Source: Bacteroidota bacterium (GTDB lineage: Bacteria > Bacteroidota > Bacteroidia > Chitinophagales > Chitinophagaceae). From it: 64,000 bases of DNA. Where the stretch lies: contig JAKPSI010000031.1 in the NCBI GenBank assembly GCA_029555415.1, positions 1 through 64,000 of the forward strand. Direction: 5' to 3'. The notes under the pieces are model-generated. The model was not told where the DNA came from. It searched no databases and worked only from the letters and a program-made list of their open reading frames with translations. Both the position numbers and the translations under genes were made by a program. Positions 16,844 through 24,496 of the stretch are shown one piece after another; positions within the stretch are counted from its first letter, which is position 1, and the number at the start of each line of letters is the position of its first letter.

Positions 16844-17454
16844 CCCATCACGATCCTCATTAGCCTTCGGTATTCGCTGTTCAGCTTTTCATGCAATGTT
16901 CCTGTATCTGCTATAGGGATCCGTATGCCCGCTTTGAAAAAGGTATGACGGGATACATATTCCCTGTATGCTTTCGGTGTCAATGATCCCAGTGAAACGA
17001 AATTATCCGCTTCAAAATGATGTTCCCACGGATCAGCTGCGATACATATGGCATAATTATTTTTCCTGAGCATGCTGAATGCGGATAGCAGGGAAGGCTT
17101 CATTTGCTTTTTCAATCCACCGCTCACGAGAAGGGTCACACTGAAATGCTCGCCCCACCAGAACATCGTACGTATCGCAAGCATTTCTTCACGATTGAAA
17201 TAACGCGGCTGATCCAGTACAAGCCAGGGCAAGCCGCGGTAGTTCTCTCCCCGGCTGATCTTTGGAGAGATCAGGAGCGGGACTTGCAAATACGGCGGAA
17301 TGGCTTCCGGTACAATGCCCTGCCGTTCGTTCTGCAGTGCTTCCAGCATCACCCGGATCTTCTGCATCACACTGTTCTTTGTTAAAATCCAGTCGCTGCG
17401 TTTCACCAGCTGCTGCTCCACACGGGAAAGCCTTATTTTTGCCGCATTCTTCAT
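16840..17454 (-). CDS. Hypothetical conserved protein, 204 aa
   Basis: I do not recognise a family. The protein starts MKNAAKIRLSRVEQQLV (the longer frame from 17502 is less likely). It contains aromatic-rich stretches (LPWLVLDQPRYFNREE, FWWGEHFSVTLLVSGG) and ends in a helix with RRLMRIVMG. It lacks a signal peptide and membrane segments, so it is probably cytosolic. It is divergent from the LptF/G-type permease gene by 50 nt and converges with the START-like gene. Confidence 0.6.
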   Translation of the reverse strand: MKNAAKIRLSRVEQQLVKRSDWILTKNSVMQKIRVMLEALQNERQGIVPEAIPPYLQVPLLISPKISRGENYRGLPWLVLDQPRYFNREEMLAIRTMFWWGEHFSVTLLVSGGLKKQMKPSLLSAFSMLRKNNYAICIAADPWEHHFEADNFVSLGSLTPKAYREYVSRHTFFKAGIRIPIADTGTLHEKLNSEYRRLMRIVMG

Positions 17455-17504
17455 GGAACAAATGTAACGGCTCACCCCGTCTTTTGTTCCGGGAACAGGC
17501 ACAC

Positions 17505-18971
17505 ATGATCAGGAAACTGGATAAACTCATCGTTAAAACCTTCATCGGTCCCTTTGTGGCCGTGTTCTTCATCACCCTCCTGGTGCTGGTGCTGCAGTTC
17601 TTTTGGTTGTATATCGATGATTTCGTGGGAAAAGGATTGGGCCCGCAGGTGATCCTGGAATTCATCTGGTACCAAAGCGCGGTACTGGTGCCGCTGGCAC
17701 TTCCCCTTGCCATCCTGCTGTCGTCACTCATGACCTTCGGGAACCTCGGAGAAAGTTTTGAGCTCGTTGCTATCAAGACCGCCGGCATCTCCCTGCTCCG
17801 TTTCATGCGGCCACTATTCGTCGTTACGATCTTCATCTGCGGTATCGCCTTTCTGTTCTCGAATTATATCATCCCCGTCGCCGCCCTTAAATCACGCACC
17901 CTGCTGACCGATATCGTATTTGCCAAACCCGCTTTCGATCTCAAAGAAGGCGTGTTCTATGATAAGGTGCCGGGCTTCTCCATCAAGATCGGTAAGAAAG
18001 AGGCGAACGACAGTGTGATCCGGGATGTGATCGTGTATGAACAGGGCGGAGCCCTGCAGGATAATTTCATTGTCGCCAAAAGCGGTATCATGCGCCTGAC
18101 CCCAGATAAACGCTTCCTCGAATTCGATCTGAAAGACGGATGGCGTTATCAGGAAAAAGGAGAACGGTATGGCCAGCCAGGCAATTCTCAATACATAAGG
18201 ATCGGTTTCAAAGAATATAAAAAACAGTTCGATCTCAGCTCATTCCTCTTCAATCGTACACCGGATAGTCTCAACAAAGGAAATGAGCGGATGATGAGTA
18301 TGCGGCAGCTCGGTAAAGGGATCGACTCATTGCAGCGGGAAACGGACCGGGTCTTCGGGCAACAGCAGAAAGAGATGCTGGCACCATTCCATTTTGTGAA
18401 ATACCTCGACAGCGGTTGGGCGCAGACCCAATGGCTTGATTCATCCAAACTCAGAAACGCGACCACTTTCAATCAAGTATTGCCCGACTCCGCACGTACA
18501 CCTGTTACGCAACGCGCGCAAAGCCTGGTCAGTTCCCTCAAGCTGAATATTGAATCCCTCAATAATAACACGAAGGACCGCGAGAAGTACCTCCGCAGCC
18601 ATAAGATCGAATGGCACCGGAAGATATCTTTATCACTGGCCTGTCTCGTTTTGTTCCTCATTGGCGCGCCACTGGGTTCCATCATCCGCAAAGGCGGGCT
18701 GGGTACACCACTCATCCTGGCCATCGTTTTCTTCGTGATCTTTTATTTCACCAGTACGACCGGTGAAAAGATGGCAAAGGAAAATACCATCACACCGTTG
18801 ATGGGCATGTGGCTCTCCACTTTCATCCTTGTTCCGGTCGGTCTCTTTTTAAGTTTCAAAGCCATGCGTGATTCCCAGCTGTTCAGTCAGGAATTCTATT
18901 TCAGGATGACAAAACATATCAGACCCATGCTCCGGAAATGGTTCCCCGCACGCAAGTCCGCGAAAAACTGA
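17505..18971 (+). CDS. LptF/LptG-family permease (YjgP/YjgQ)
   Basis: The protein (488 residues from the ATG at 17505) has two to three membrane helices near the N-terminus (about 12-110), a long periplasmic middle domain, and three helices near residues 365-460. That is the LptF/G layout; MIRKLDKLIVKTFIGPF resembles the family start. These permeases extract lipopolysaccharide and pass it to the Lpt bridge, with LptB as ATPase. No LptB or partner permease is nearby, which is common in Bacteroidota. The frame upstream of 17505 is antisense to the previous gene. Confidence 0.9.
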   Translation: MIRKLDKLIVKTFIGPFVAVFFITLLVLVLQFFWLYIDDFVGKGLGPQVILEFIWYQSAVLVPLALPLAILLSSLMTFGNLGESFELVAIKTAGISLLRFMRPLFVVTIFICGIAFLFSNYIIPVAALKSRTLLTDIVFAKPAFDLKEGVFYDKVPGFSIKIGKKEANDSVIRDVIVYEQGGALQDNFIVAKSGIMRLTPDKRFLEFDLKDGWRYQEKGERYGQPGNSQYIRIGFKEYKKQFDLSSFLFNRTPDSLNKGNERMMSMRQLGKGIDSLQRETDRVFGQQQKEMLAPFHFVKYLDSGWAQTQWLDSSKLRNATTFNQVLPDSARTPVTQRAQSLVSSLKLNIESLNNNTKDREKYLRSHKIEWHRKISLSLACLVLFLIGAPLGSIIRKGGLGTPLILAIVFFVIFYFTSTTGEKMAKENTITPLMGMWLSTFILVPVGLFLSFKAMRDSQLFSQEFYFRMTKHIRPMLRKWFPARKSAKN

Positions 18972-19012
18972 TCACGGCAATTACGCTCATTCCCCAGATA
19001 GAAATAATCGGC

Positions 19013-19020
19013 TACTTTTG
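19013..19020 (+). promoter_or_regulatory. -7 promoter box before the CDF transporter
   Basis: TACTTTTG fits TAnnTTTG and ends 5 nt before the TTG start at 19026. A transcript from here would be nearly leaderless. Confidence 0.45.
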
Positions 19021-19025
19021 CGTTC

Positions 19026-20012
19026 TTGAAGACTGAATTACAAAACCTCCGTGTGCAGAAATGGGTGGCCGGTATCTCCGTTCTGCTGCTGGCTGTAAAG
19101 ATCACAGCTTATTATTACACGCATTCTGTCGCTATCCTTACCGATGCCCTTGAGAGTATCGTGAATGTTGCCGCGGGCTTCATCGGACTGTACAGTTTAT
19201 GGGTGGCTGCCAAACCCCGCGATTTCGATCATCCGTACGGACATGGAAAAGCCGAGTTCCTTTCCGCAGCCATTGAAGGCACGATGATCCTTACTGCCGG
19301 CGCACTGATCATTTATGAAGCCGTGAAGAACCTGCTGCATCCCGTCGCATTGCACAAGATCGATTTCGGCATCTGGTTGATCGCTTCTACTGCGGTCATC
19401 AATTTTATCGTGGGATATATTTGCCTTCGTATCGGTACAAAGAACAATTCACTGGCACTGGTCGCCAGCGGCAAACACCTGCAAAGTGACACATGGTCCA
19501 CATTCGGGATCATTGCCGGCCTGATCCTGTTGTACTTCAGCGGAAAAACATGGATCGACAGCACTGTCGCGATGCTCTTCGGCGTGATCATCATGTACAC
19601 CGGATATACGATCCTGCGCAGATCGATCGCAGGTATCATGGACGAAGTGGATGAAAAGATCCTCACCCGCATGGTACAGGTGCTGAATGCAGGTCGTGAA
19701 GTGAACTGGGTGGATCTCCATAATCTTCGCGTGATCCGCTATGGTTCCGTATTGCATGTAGACTGTCACCTGACCGTTCCCTGGTACCTCAATGTACATG
19801 AAGCACATGCAGAGATCGACAGGTTGGCAGAACTCACCCGCAGGGAATTCGGCGAAACACTGGAGCTGTTCGTGCACAGTGATGGCTGTTTGCCTTTCTC
19901 CTGCCGCATCTGCAGCAAGACCGAATGCGGTGAACGGCAACATCCTTTTGTGAAAAGGGTGGAGTGGACACTGGATAATATTTCAACCAATAAGAAACAC
20001 GGGATCGAATAA
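19026..20012 (+). CDS. Cation diffusion facilitator (CDF) family transporter
   Basis: The 328-residue protein has six membrane helices in the first 200 residues. CDF metal-site residues are seen in ILTDALESIVN and DHPYGHGKAEF, and a second site in HLQSDTWSTFG. A cytosolic C-terminal domain follows, with HADHxxH-like histidines and a Cys-rich end (CLPFSCRICSKTEC) that could bind metal. CDF proteins export Zn, Fe, Mn or related divalent metals; the metal here is not determined. The start is a TTG, as no ATG is placed in frame before the first helix. Confidence 0.9.
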   Translation: MKTELQNLRVQKWVAGISVLLLAVKITAYYYTHSVAILTDALESIVNVAAGFIGLYSLWVAAKPRDFDHPYGHGKAEFLSAAIEGTMILTAGALIIYEAVKNLLHPVALHKIDFGIWLIASTAVINFIVGYICLRIGTKNNSLALVASGKHLQSDTWSTFGIIAGLILLYFSGKTWIDSTVAMLFGVIIMYTGYTILRRSIAGIMDEVDEKILTRMVQVLNAGREVNWVDLHNLRVIRYGSVLHVDCHLTVPWYLNVHEAHAEIDRLAELTRREFGETLELFVHSDGCLPFSCRICSKTECGERQHPFVKRVEWTLDNISTNKKHGIE

Positions 20013-20025
20013 TTTAAATGAACGT

Positions 20026-20418
20026 ATGAAAACAACGACGACCTGGAAAGAAAAACACCGTTTCGAAAGCCGGCAGGATGAAAAAAGTTTCACGATCGAT
20101 GGCGACAGGATACATGGCCCCGGTCCGAAATCATTATTGCTTTCCGGCCTCGCCGGTTGCAGCGGTATCGATGTAGTGGATATCCTGGAGAAAATGCGCG
20201 TGGAATTCTCTGATCTTGTCATTGAAGCGGAGTCAGAACAAACGGAAGAGCACCCCAAGGTGTTCACGGACATTCTGATCACTTACCATCTAAAGACCGA
20301 TCCTGCAAATGAAGAAAAGGTCCGGAAGGCCATTGAGCTGTCGCTTGAAAAATACTGTGGTGTAGCGGCCATGCTGAAAAAAAACTCCCCGGTCAGGTAC
20401 GAACTGGTACTGGAATAG
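20026..20418 (+). CDS. OsmC/Ohr-family protein
   Basis: The 130-residue protein has the two conserved cysteines of the OsmC fold in AGCSGIDVVDIL (about residue 45) and EKYCGVAAML (about 112). Members reduce organic hydroperoxides, although many of this short YhfA-like subgroup have unknown substrates. It begins 13 nt after the CDF gene and ends 13 nt before the Rrf2 regulator, so the three may share a transcript. Confidence 0.9.
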   Translation: MKTTTTWKEKHRFESRQDEKSFTIDGDRIHGPGPKSLLLSGLAGCSGIDVVDILEKMRVEFSDLVIEAESEQTEEHPKVFTDILITYHLKTDPANEEKVRKAIELSLEKYCGVAAMLKKNSPVRYELVLE

Positions 20419-20431
20419 TATATTTATACCC

Positions 20432-20839
20432 ATGCTGTCGAAGAAATCACAATACGCGTTCAAGGCACTCAGTTACCTGACCGAGCACTATAAGCAAGGT
20501 CCCGTGCTGATCTCAGAGATCGCGAAAAAGAAGAAGATCCCGCTCAAATTCCTCGAGAATATCCTGCTGGAGCTCAAGAAAGCCGGTATTCTGGGCAGCA
20601 AAAAAGGCAAAGGTGGTGGCTATTACCTGCAAAAAGACCCGGCCAAAGTAAAAGTGGCCACGATCATCAGGCTCGTGAACGGGCCGATCGCTATGCTCCC
20701 CTGCGTTAGTCTCTACTTTTATGAACGCTGTAAGAACTGCGACGAAAAACACTGCGGCCTCCATGATATGATGGTAGAGGTCCGTGATGCTTCTCTCGGC
20801 ATCCTCGAAAGCCGTACGCTGAGTGACCTTATCGTTTGA
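20432..20839 (+). CDS. Rrf2-family transcriptional regulator with four cysteines
   Basis: The 135-residue protein has an N-terminal winged helix (KSQYAFKALSYL, ISEIAKKKKIPLKFLENILLELKKAGIL, KGKGGGYYL) typical of Rrf2. Cysteines fall at 91, 100, 103 and 108. IscR and other Rrf2 members use a three-cysteine cluster here to hold Fe-S; cysteine-synthase-linked members such as CymR regulate sulfur genes. Its place just ahead of the sulfate-assimilation genes suggests it regulates them. A palindrome follows at 20899-20909. Confidence 0.92.
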   Translation: MLSKKSQYAFKALSYLTEHYKQGPVLISEIAKKKKIPLKFLENILLELKKAGILGSKKGKGGGYYLQKDPAKVKVATIIRLVNGPIAMLPCVSLYFYERCKNCDEKHCGLHDMMVEVRDASLGILESRTLSDLIV

Positions 20840-20898
20840 TTTCCAGTTAATCGGGACACTGCTATCTTCTTTGCAAAGTTTTGTCTTTTAAAAAGTCC

Positions 20899-20909
20899 AC
20901 CAAGTTGGT
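20899..20909. promoter_or_regulatory. Palindromic operator candidate before the sulfur operon
   Basis: ACCAAGTTGGT is a perfect palindrome around one base, within CCACCAAGTTGGTAGG. It ends 18 nt before a TACTTTTG box, so it covers the -33 position. A regulator bound here would block the promoter; the adjacent Rrf2 protein is the obvious candidate. Confidence 0.5.
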
Positions 20910-20927
20910 AGGGTGTTTGTTTTGGCG

Positions 20928-20935
20928 TACTTTTG
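20928..20935 (+). promoter_or_regulatory. -7 promoter box of the prx-cysH operon
   Basis: TACTTTTG fits TAnnTTTG, 15 nt before the peroxiredoxin ATG at 20951. A weak -33 element (TTGG at 20905-20908) is 19 nt upstream. Confidence 0.55.
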
Positions 20936-20950
20936 CGCAAAACACCTACT

Positions 20951-21589
20951 ATGGCATTAAGACTCGGGGACATCGCACCCAACTTTAAAGCGAACACAAC
21001 AGCAGGGGAGATTGATTTTCATGAATACCTGGGCAACATCTGGGGTATCCTCTTCTCTCACCCGGCTGATTATACGCCTGTTTGTACCACTGAGCTGGGC
21101 AAAACGGCTTTACTTCAGGAAGAATTCGCCAAAAGGAATGTCAAAGTACTTGCTGTCAGTGTGGATGGTCTCGATAAACACCATGGATGGATCGGTGATA
21201 TCAATGAAACACAGCATTGTCAGGTCAACTTCCCGATCATCGCTGATGAGAACAGGGTAGTAGCCGGCCTCTATGATATGATCCACCCCAATGCATCTGA
21301 AACGTTCACTGTCCGTTCACTTTTTGTTATCGGACCCGATAAGAAAGTGAAACTCATCATCACCTATCCCGCTTCTACCGGCCGCAACTTCGTGGAAGTT
21401 TTGCGTGTGATCGATTCACTGCAACTCACCGCGAATTACAGTGTGGCTACACCCGCGGATTGGAAAGCCGGCGAAAACGTGATCGTTGTTCCTGCGGTTT
21501 CAACAGAAGACGCGATCAAAAAATTCCCCAAAGGCGTGAATGTCGTAAAACCTTATCTGCGCTATACTCCGCAACCGAATGTTGACTAA
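20951..21589 (+). CDS. 1-Cys peroxiredoxin (Prx6 type)
   Basis: The 212-residue protein begins MALRLGDIAPNF and has the peroxidatic cysteine C45 in PVCTTELG. It has the long C-terminal extension of the Prx6 group (GRNFVEVLRVIDSLQL, then TPADW). It reduces peroxides. The ATG at 20951 is chosen because an earlier start would overlap the promoter box. Its stop overlaps the start of cysH by 11 nt, so the two are translationally coupled. Confidence 0.95.
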   Translation: MALRLGDIAPNFKANTTAGEIDFHEYLGNIWGILFSHPADYTPVCTTELGKTALLQEEFAKRNVKVLAVSVDGLDKHHGWIGDINETQHCQVNFPIIADENRVVAGLYDMIHPNASETFTVRSLFVIGPDKKVKLIITYPASTGRNFVEVLRVIDSLQLTANYSVATPADWKAGENVIVVPAVSTEDAIKKFPKGVNVVKPYLRYTPQPNVD

Positions 21590-22280
21590 CGCGCAGCTCA
21601 TACAAGTGCAGGAAGCTGCTCCGGAAGAAGGATTGTCATTACTGGCATCCTGGTTCCCGGGAGCGGTTTCTTTTTCCAGTTCACTGGGACAGGAAGATCA
21701 GGTCATTACGGACATGATCTTCCGTAACGATATTCCTGTGGAGGTCTTTACGATCGATACCGGCAGGCTTTTCAATGAAACATACGAACTGCTGGAGAAG
21801 ACCAATGCCCGTTATCAGAAGAATATGACCGTTTATTTTCCCGATGCGGTTCATGTCGAATCTTACGTGAAAGAACATGGCATCAATGCATTTTACGGAT
21901 CAGCGGACCTGAGGAAGTCCTGTTGTCATATCCGCAAAGTCATACCGCTGAACCGCGCACTCGAAGGCGTGAAAGTGTGGGTTACCGGCTTAAGAGCGGA
22001 GCAATCCGGGAACCGGAACAATATGCCGGTGATCGAATGGAACGAAGAGAAACAATTGTATAAATATAATCCGTTGCTGAAATGGAGTTTTGAGGAAATG
22101 ATCTCCTACCTCGGCAAATATTCCGTACCCTATAATGTTTTGCACGACCGTGGTTTCATCAGTATCGGTTGCGCACCCTGCACCCGGGCCATTGAACCGG
22201 GTGAAGAAGCAAGGGCCGGACGCTGGTGGTGGGAAACATCACAGAAAGAATGCGGCTTGCATCAAACCGTAGTAAAGTAA
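21579..22280 (+). CDS. cysH: Assimilatory adenylylsulfate (APS) reductase
   Basis: The 233-residue protein belongs to the PAPS/APS reductase family. It carries the four [4Fe-4S] ligands of the APS-reducing type: C115-C116 (RKSCCHIRK) and C198 and C201 (GCAPCTR). The catalytic cysteine C225 is in KECGLH near the C-terminus. The nucleotide-binding motif SFSSSLGQEDQV is at 31-42. It reduces adenylylsulfate to sulfite using thioredoxin. The iron-sulfur pair argues for APS rather than PAPS, which fits the absence of an APS kinase gene here. Confidence 0.95.
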   Translation: MLTNAQLIQVQEAAPEEGLSLLASWFPGAVSFSSSLGQEDQVITDMIFRNDIPVEVFTIDTGRLFNETYELLEKTNARYQKNMTVYFPDAVHVESYVKEHGINAFYGSADLRKSCCHIRKVIPLNRALEGVKVWVTGLRAEQSGNRNNMPVIEWNEEKQLYKYNPLLKWSFEEMISYLGKYSVPYNVLHDRGFISIGCAPCTRAIEPGEEARAGRWWWETSQKECGLHQTVVK

Positions 22281-22285
22281 AGTGT

Positions 22286-23185
22286 ATGCGTAAAGAAATT
22301 TTTCCAAGGGAACTGGAACATGAAGCGATCTTCATCATGCGGGAAGTGGCCGCCCAGTTCGAAAAACCCGCGATATTATTTTCCGGAGGGAAGGATTCCA
22401 TCACATTAGTGCGTCTTGCTCAGAAGGCTTTCTACCCTGGAAAAATACCTTTCCCCTTACTGCATATCGATACCGGACATAATTTTCCGGAAACCATTGA
22501 ATTCCGCGACTGGCTGGTGAAAGAGACCGGTGCAACCCTCATCGTTCGTTACGTTCAGGACACGATCGATCAGGGAAAAGTGCGTGAAGAGTCAGGTAAA
22601 TATGCCAGTCGCAACGTCCTGCAGACCCAGACCCTGCTCGATGCTATAGAAGAACTGAAACTCGATGCCTGCATCGGCGGCGCCCGCCGGGATGAAGAAA
22701 AAGCCCGCGCCAAAGAACGTGTGTTCTCGGTGCGCGACAGCTTCGGCCAGTGGGATTCCAAACAACAAAGACCCGAACTGTTCGATATGCTGAACGGCCG
22801 TATCTCGGTAGGAGAAAATGTGCGTGTGTTCCCGATCTCCAACTGGACCGAACTGGATGTATGGAATTACATCCGGGAAGAGAAATTACAGATCCCTTCC
22901 ATTTATTTTTCACATGAACGTCCCATCATAGAAAGGGATGGACTCTACTGGCCTTATTCCGAATACCTGAATACCACCGAAGATGAAATTCCGTTCACCG
23001 GCAAAGTTCGCTTCAGAACGGTGGGCGATATGACCTGTACCGCGGCAGTTCTTTCTGATGCATACGAACTGGATGATGTAATTGGAGAGATCATGGCTGC
23101 TACCATCTCCGAACGCGGCGCGCGTATCGATGATAAACGCTCTGAAGCAGCGATGGAAAAAAGAAAAAAAGAAGGATATTTTTAA
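22286..23185 (+). CDS. cysD: Sulfate adenylyltransferase subunit 2
   Basis: The 299-residue protein has the PP-loop motif FSGGKDSITL and the conserved ending (RISERGARIDDKRSEAAMEKRKKEGYF) of CysD. It adenylates sulfate to APS together with the GTPase CysN. The start at 22286 (MRKEIFPRELEHEAI) is 6 nt beyond the cysH stop. The partner cysN is about 5.2 kb away, beyond three other genes. Confidence 0.97.
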   Translation: MRKEIFPRELEHEAIFIMREVAAQFEKPAILFSGGKDSITLVRLAQKAFYPGKIPFPLLHIDTGHNFPETIEFRDWLVKETGATLIVRYVQDTIDQGKVREESGKYASRNVLQTQTLLDAIEELKLDACIGGARRDEEKARAKERVFSVRDSFGQWDSKQQRPELFDMLNGRISVGENVRVFPISNWTELDVWNYIREEKLQIPSIYFSHERPIIERDGLYWPYSEYLNTTEDEIPFTGKVRFRTVGDMTCTAAVLSDAYELDDVIGEIMAATISERGARIDDKRSEAAMEKRKKEGYF

Positions 23186-24439
23186 TTGGATATCACGACC
23201 AACATATTATTGAATACCGGTGAAGCAAAAAGCTTCAGCCACAAGGATGAGATCCTCTTGCTGGGCACGGACGAACTGCAACCCGAAGCGCTGCGCGAAC
23301 TACTGGAAAATAACCGCGGTCGTTCCGTAACACTCGTCATGCCGCGCATCAGTGATGAATTGAGGGAAGCCGGTGGTGAATTTCCCGGATTTGCCTGGAA
23401 GGAAAAAAGATTCACACGCAGTGATCTCTCAGGCAAAGGGACCGTGATCGTGACCAAAGCCGGATGGAACGCGCAGATCACCAATGCTTCCACCCAGGAA
23501 ATGAAAAGACAGGCCGATGCACTGCTGAAAGTAGAACCGGGTGCCGATGAAAAGAAATGGCGCAGCGTGGCCAACAAGATCATCTGGGCTTTCCTTTTCA
23601 TGGTCATCGGACATATCATCATTTCCTATCTGCCGCTGCCATCATTCGCGACGATCCTCACCAATGTAAAACCCTATTTCGATCAGCATTTTGTACTGTT
23701 CGTGCTCACCGGTTTCTTCGCGCAAATGGTAGATGGTATACTCAGCATGGGTTACGGCGTAACCTCCGCTACACTGCTAATGGGTTTCGGCATCAGTCCT
23801 GTATCCGCGAGTGCTTCCATTCATGCTTCAGAAGTTTTTACGACCGGAGTATCCGGTTACAGTCACTATAAATTCGGGAATGTGAATCCGAAGATGTTCA
23901 AACATCTGGTGATCCCCGGTGTGATCGGAGCCATACTCGGCGCGGTGCTGCTGGTATTCCTGGGAGAGAAAGCAGGTAAATGGCTGATGCCGCTGATCGC
24001 TTTGTATGCACTGTTCCTGGGCGTGAAGATCCTCACCAAGGCACTCGGTAAGAATCAGGGAAAGAATGAGAAAGTGAGAAGGATCGGATGGCTGGCAGGA
24101 ACCGGCGGTTTCCTCGATTCATTCGGAGGAGGTGGATGGGGGCCGATCGTGACCAGCTCACTGATCGCGAAAGGAAGGAACCCGAAATATACCGTCGGTA
24201 CGGTTTGTCTGACGGAATTTTTCGTGACCGTAGCAAGCGCCACAACATTTTTCCTTACAGTAGGTGTGAGCCACTGGAATGTAGTGCTGGGGCTGCTCAT
24301 CGGTGGCGGCATCGCTGCTCCATTCGCTGCCAGGCTCGCCGGAAGACTGCCGAAAAAAACGATGATGGTGGCGGTCGGTATCATGGTCATCATCTGGTGC
24401 GCACGGATGCTGGTAAAATCTTTTTCAGGAATGATGTAG
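23186..24439 (+). CDS. TauE/SafE-type permease with a siroheme-synthase-like N-terminal domain
   Basis: Residues about 125-415 form a TSUP/TauE permease with repeated glycine-rich helices (FFAQMVDGILSMGYGVTS, GFLDSFGGGGWGP). This family exports sulfite or sulfonates. Residues 1 to about 110 are soluble and align by eye with the precorrin-2 dehydrogenase half of CysG (LLLGTDELQPEALRELL, VTLVMPRISDEL, KEKRFTRSDL). The usual GGGxVAxRK nucleotide loop is degenerate. The gene begins with a TTG directly after the cysD stop, so no spacing exists. It may stabilise sulfite flux or be a non-catalytic sensor. Confidence 0.82.
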   Translation: MDITTNILLNTGEAKSFSHKDEILLLGTDELQPEALRELLENNRGRSVTLVMPRISDELREAGGEFPGFAWKEKRFTRSDLSGKGTVIVTKAGWNAQITNASTQEMKRQADALLKVEPGADEKKWRSVANKIIWAFLFMVIGHIIISYLPLPSFATILTNVKPYFDQHFVLFVLTGFFAQMVDGILSMGYGVTSATLLMGFGISPVSASASIHASEVFTTGVSGYSHYKFGNVNPKMFKHLVIPGVIGAILGAVLLVFLGEKAGKWLMPLIALYALFLGVKILTKALGKNQGKNEKVRRIGWLAGTGGFLDSFGGGGWGPIVTSSLIAKGRNPKYTVGTVCLTEFFVTVASATTFFLTVGVSHWNVVLGLLIGGGIAAPFAARLAGRLPKKTMMVAVGIMVIIWCARMLVKSFSGMM

Positions 24440-24466
24440 ATCCTGGATTTTTTTTGATCCATTAAT

Positions 24467-24481
24467 CTACTAATTTTATAG
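24467..24481. promoter_or_regulatory. Imperfect palindrome before the TonB-dependent receptor
   Basis: CTACTAATTTTATAG is an imperfect inverted repeat. Its left half CTACTAA resembles CTACCAA of the operator candidate at 20899-20909. A TTTG at 24453-24456 could be the -33 element. Weak, but it suggests a second site for the same regulator. Confidence 0.3.
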
Positions 24482-24496
24482 ACTAATAGAACTAAA

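Noticed and set aside
17262-17504. A longer start for the LptF/G-type permease
   Set aside because: The region is antisense to the 16840-17454 gene, and the family start is at 17505.
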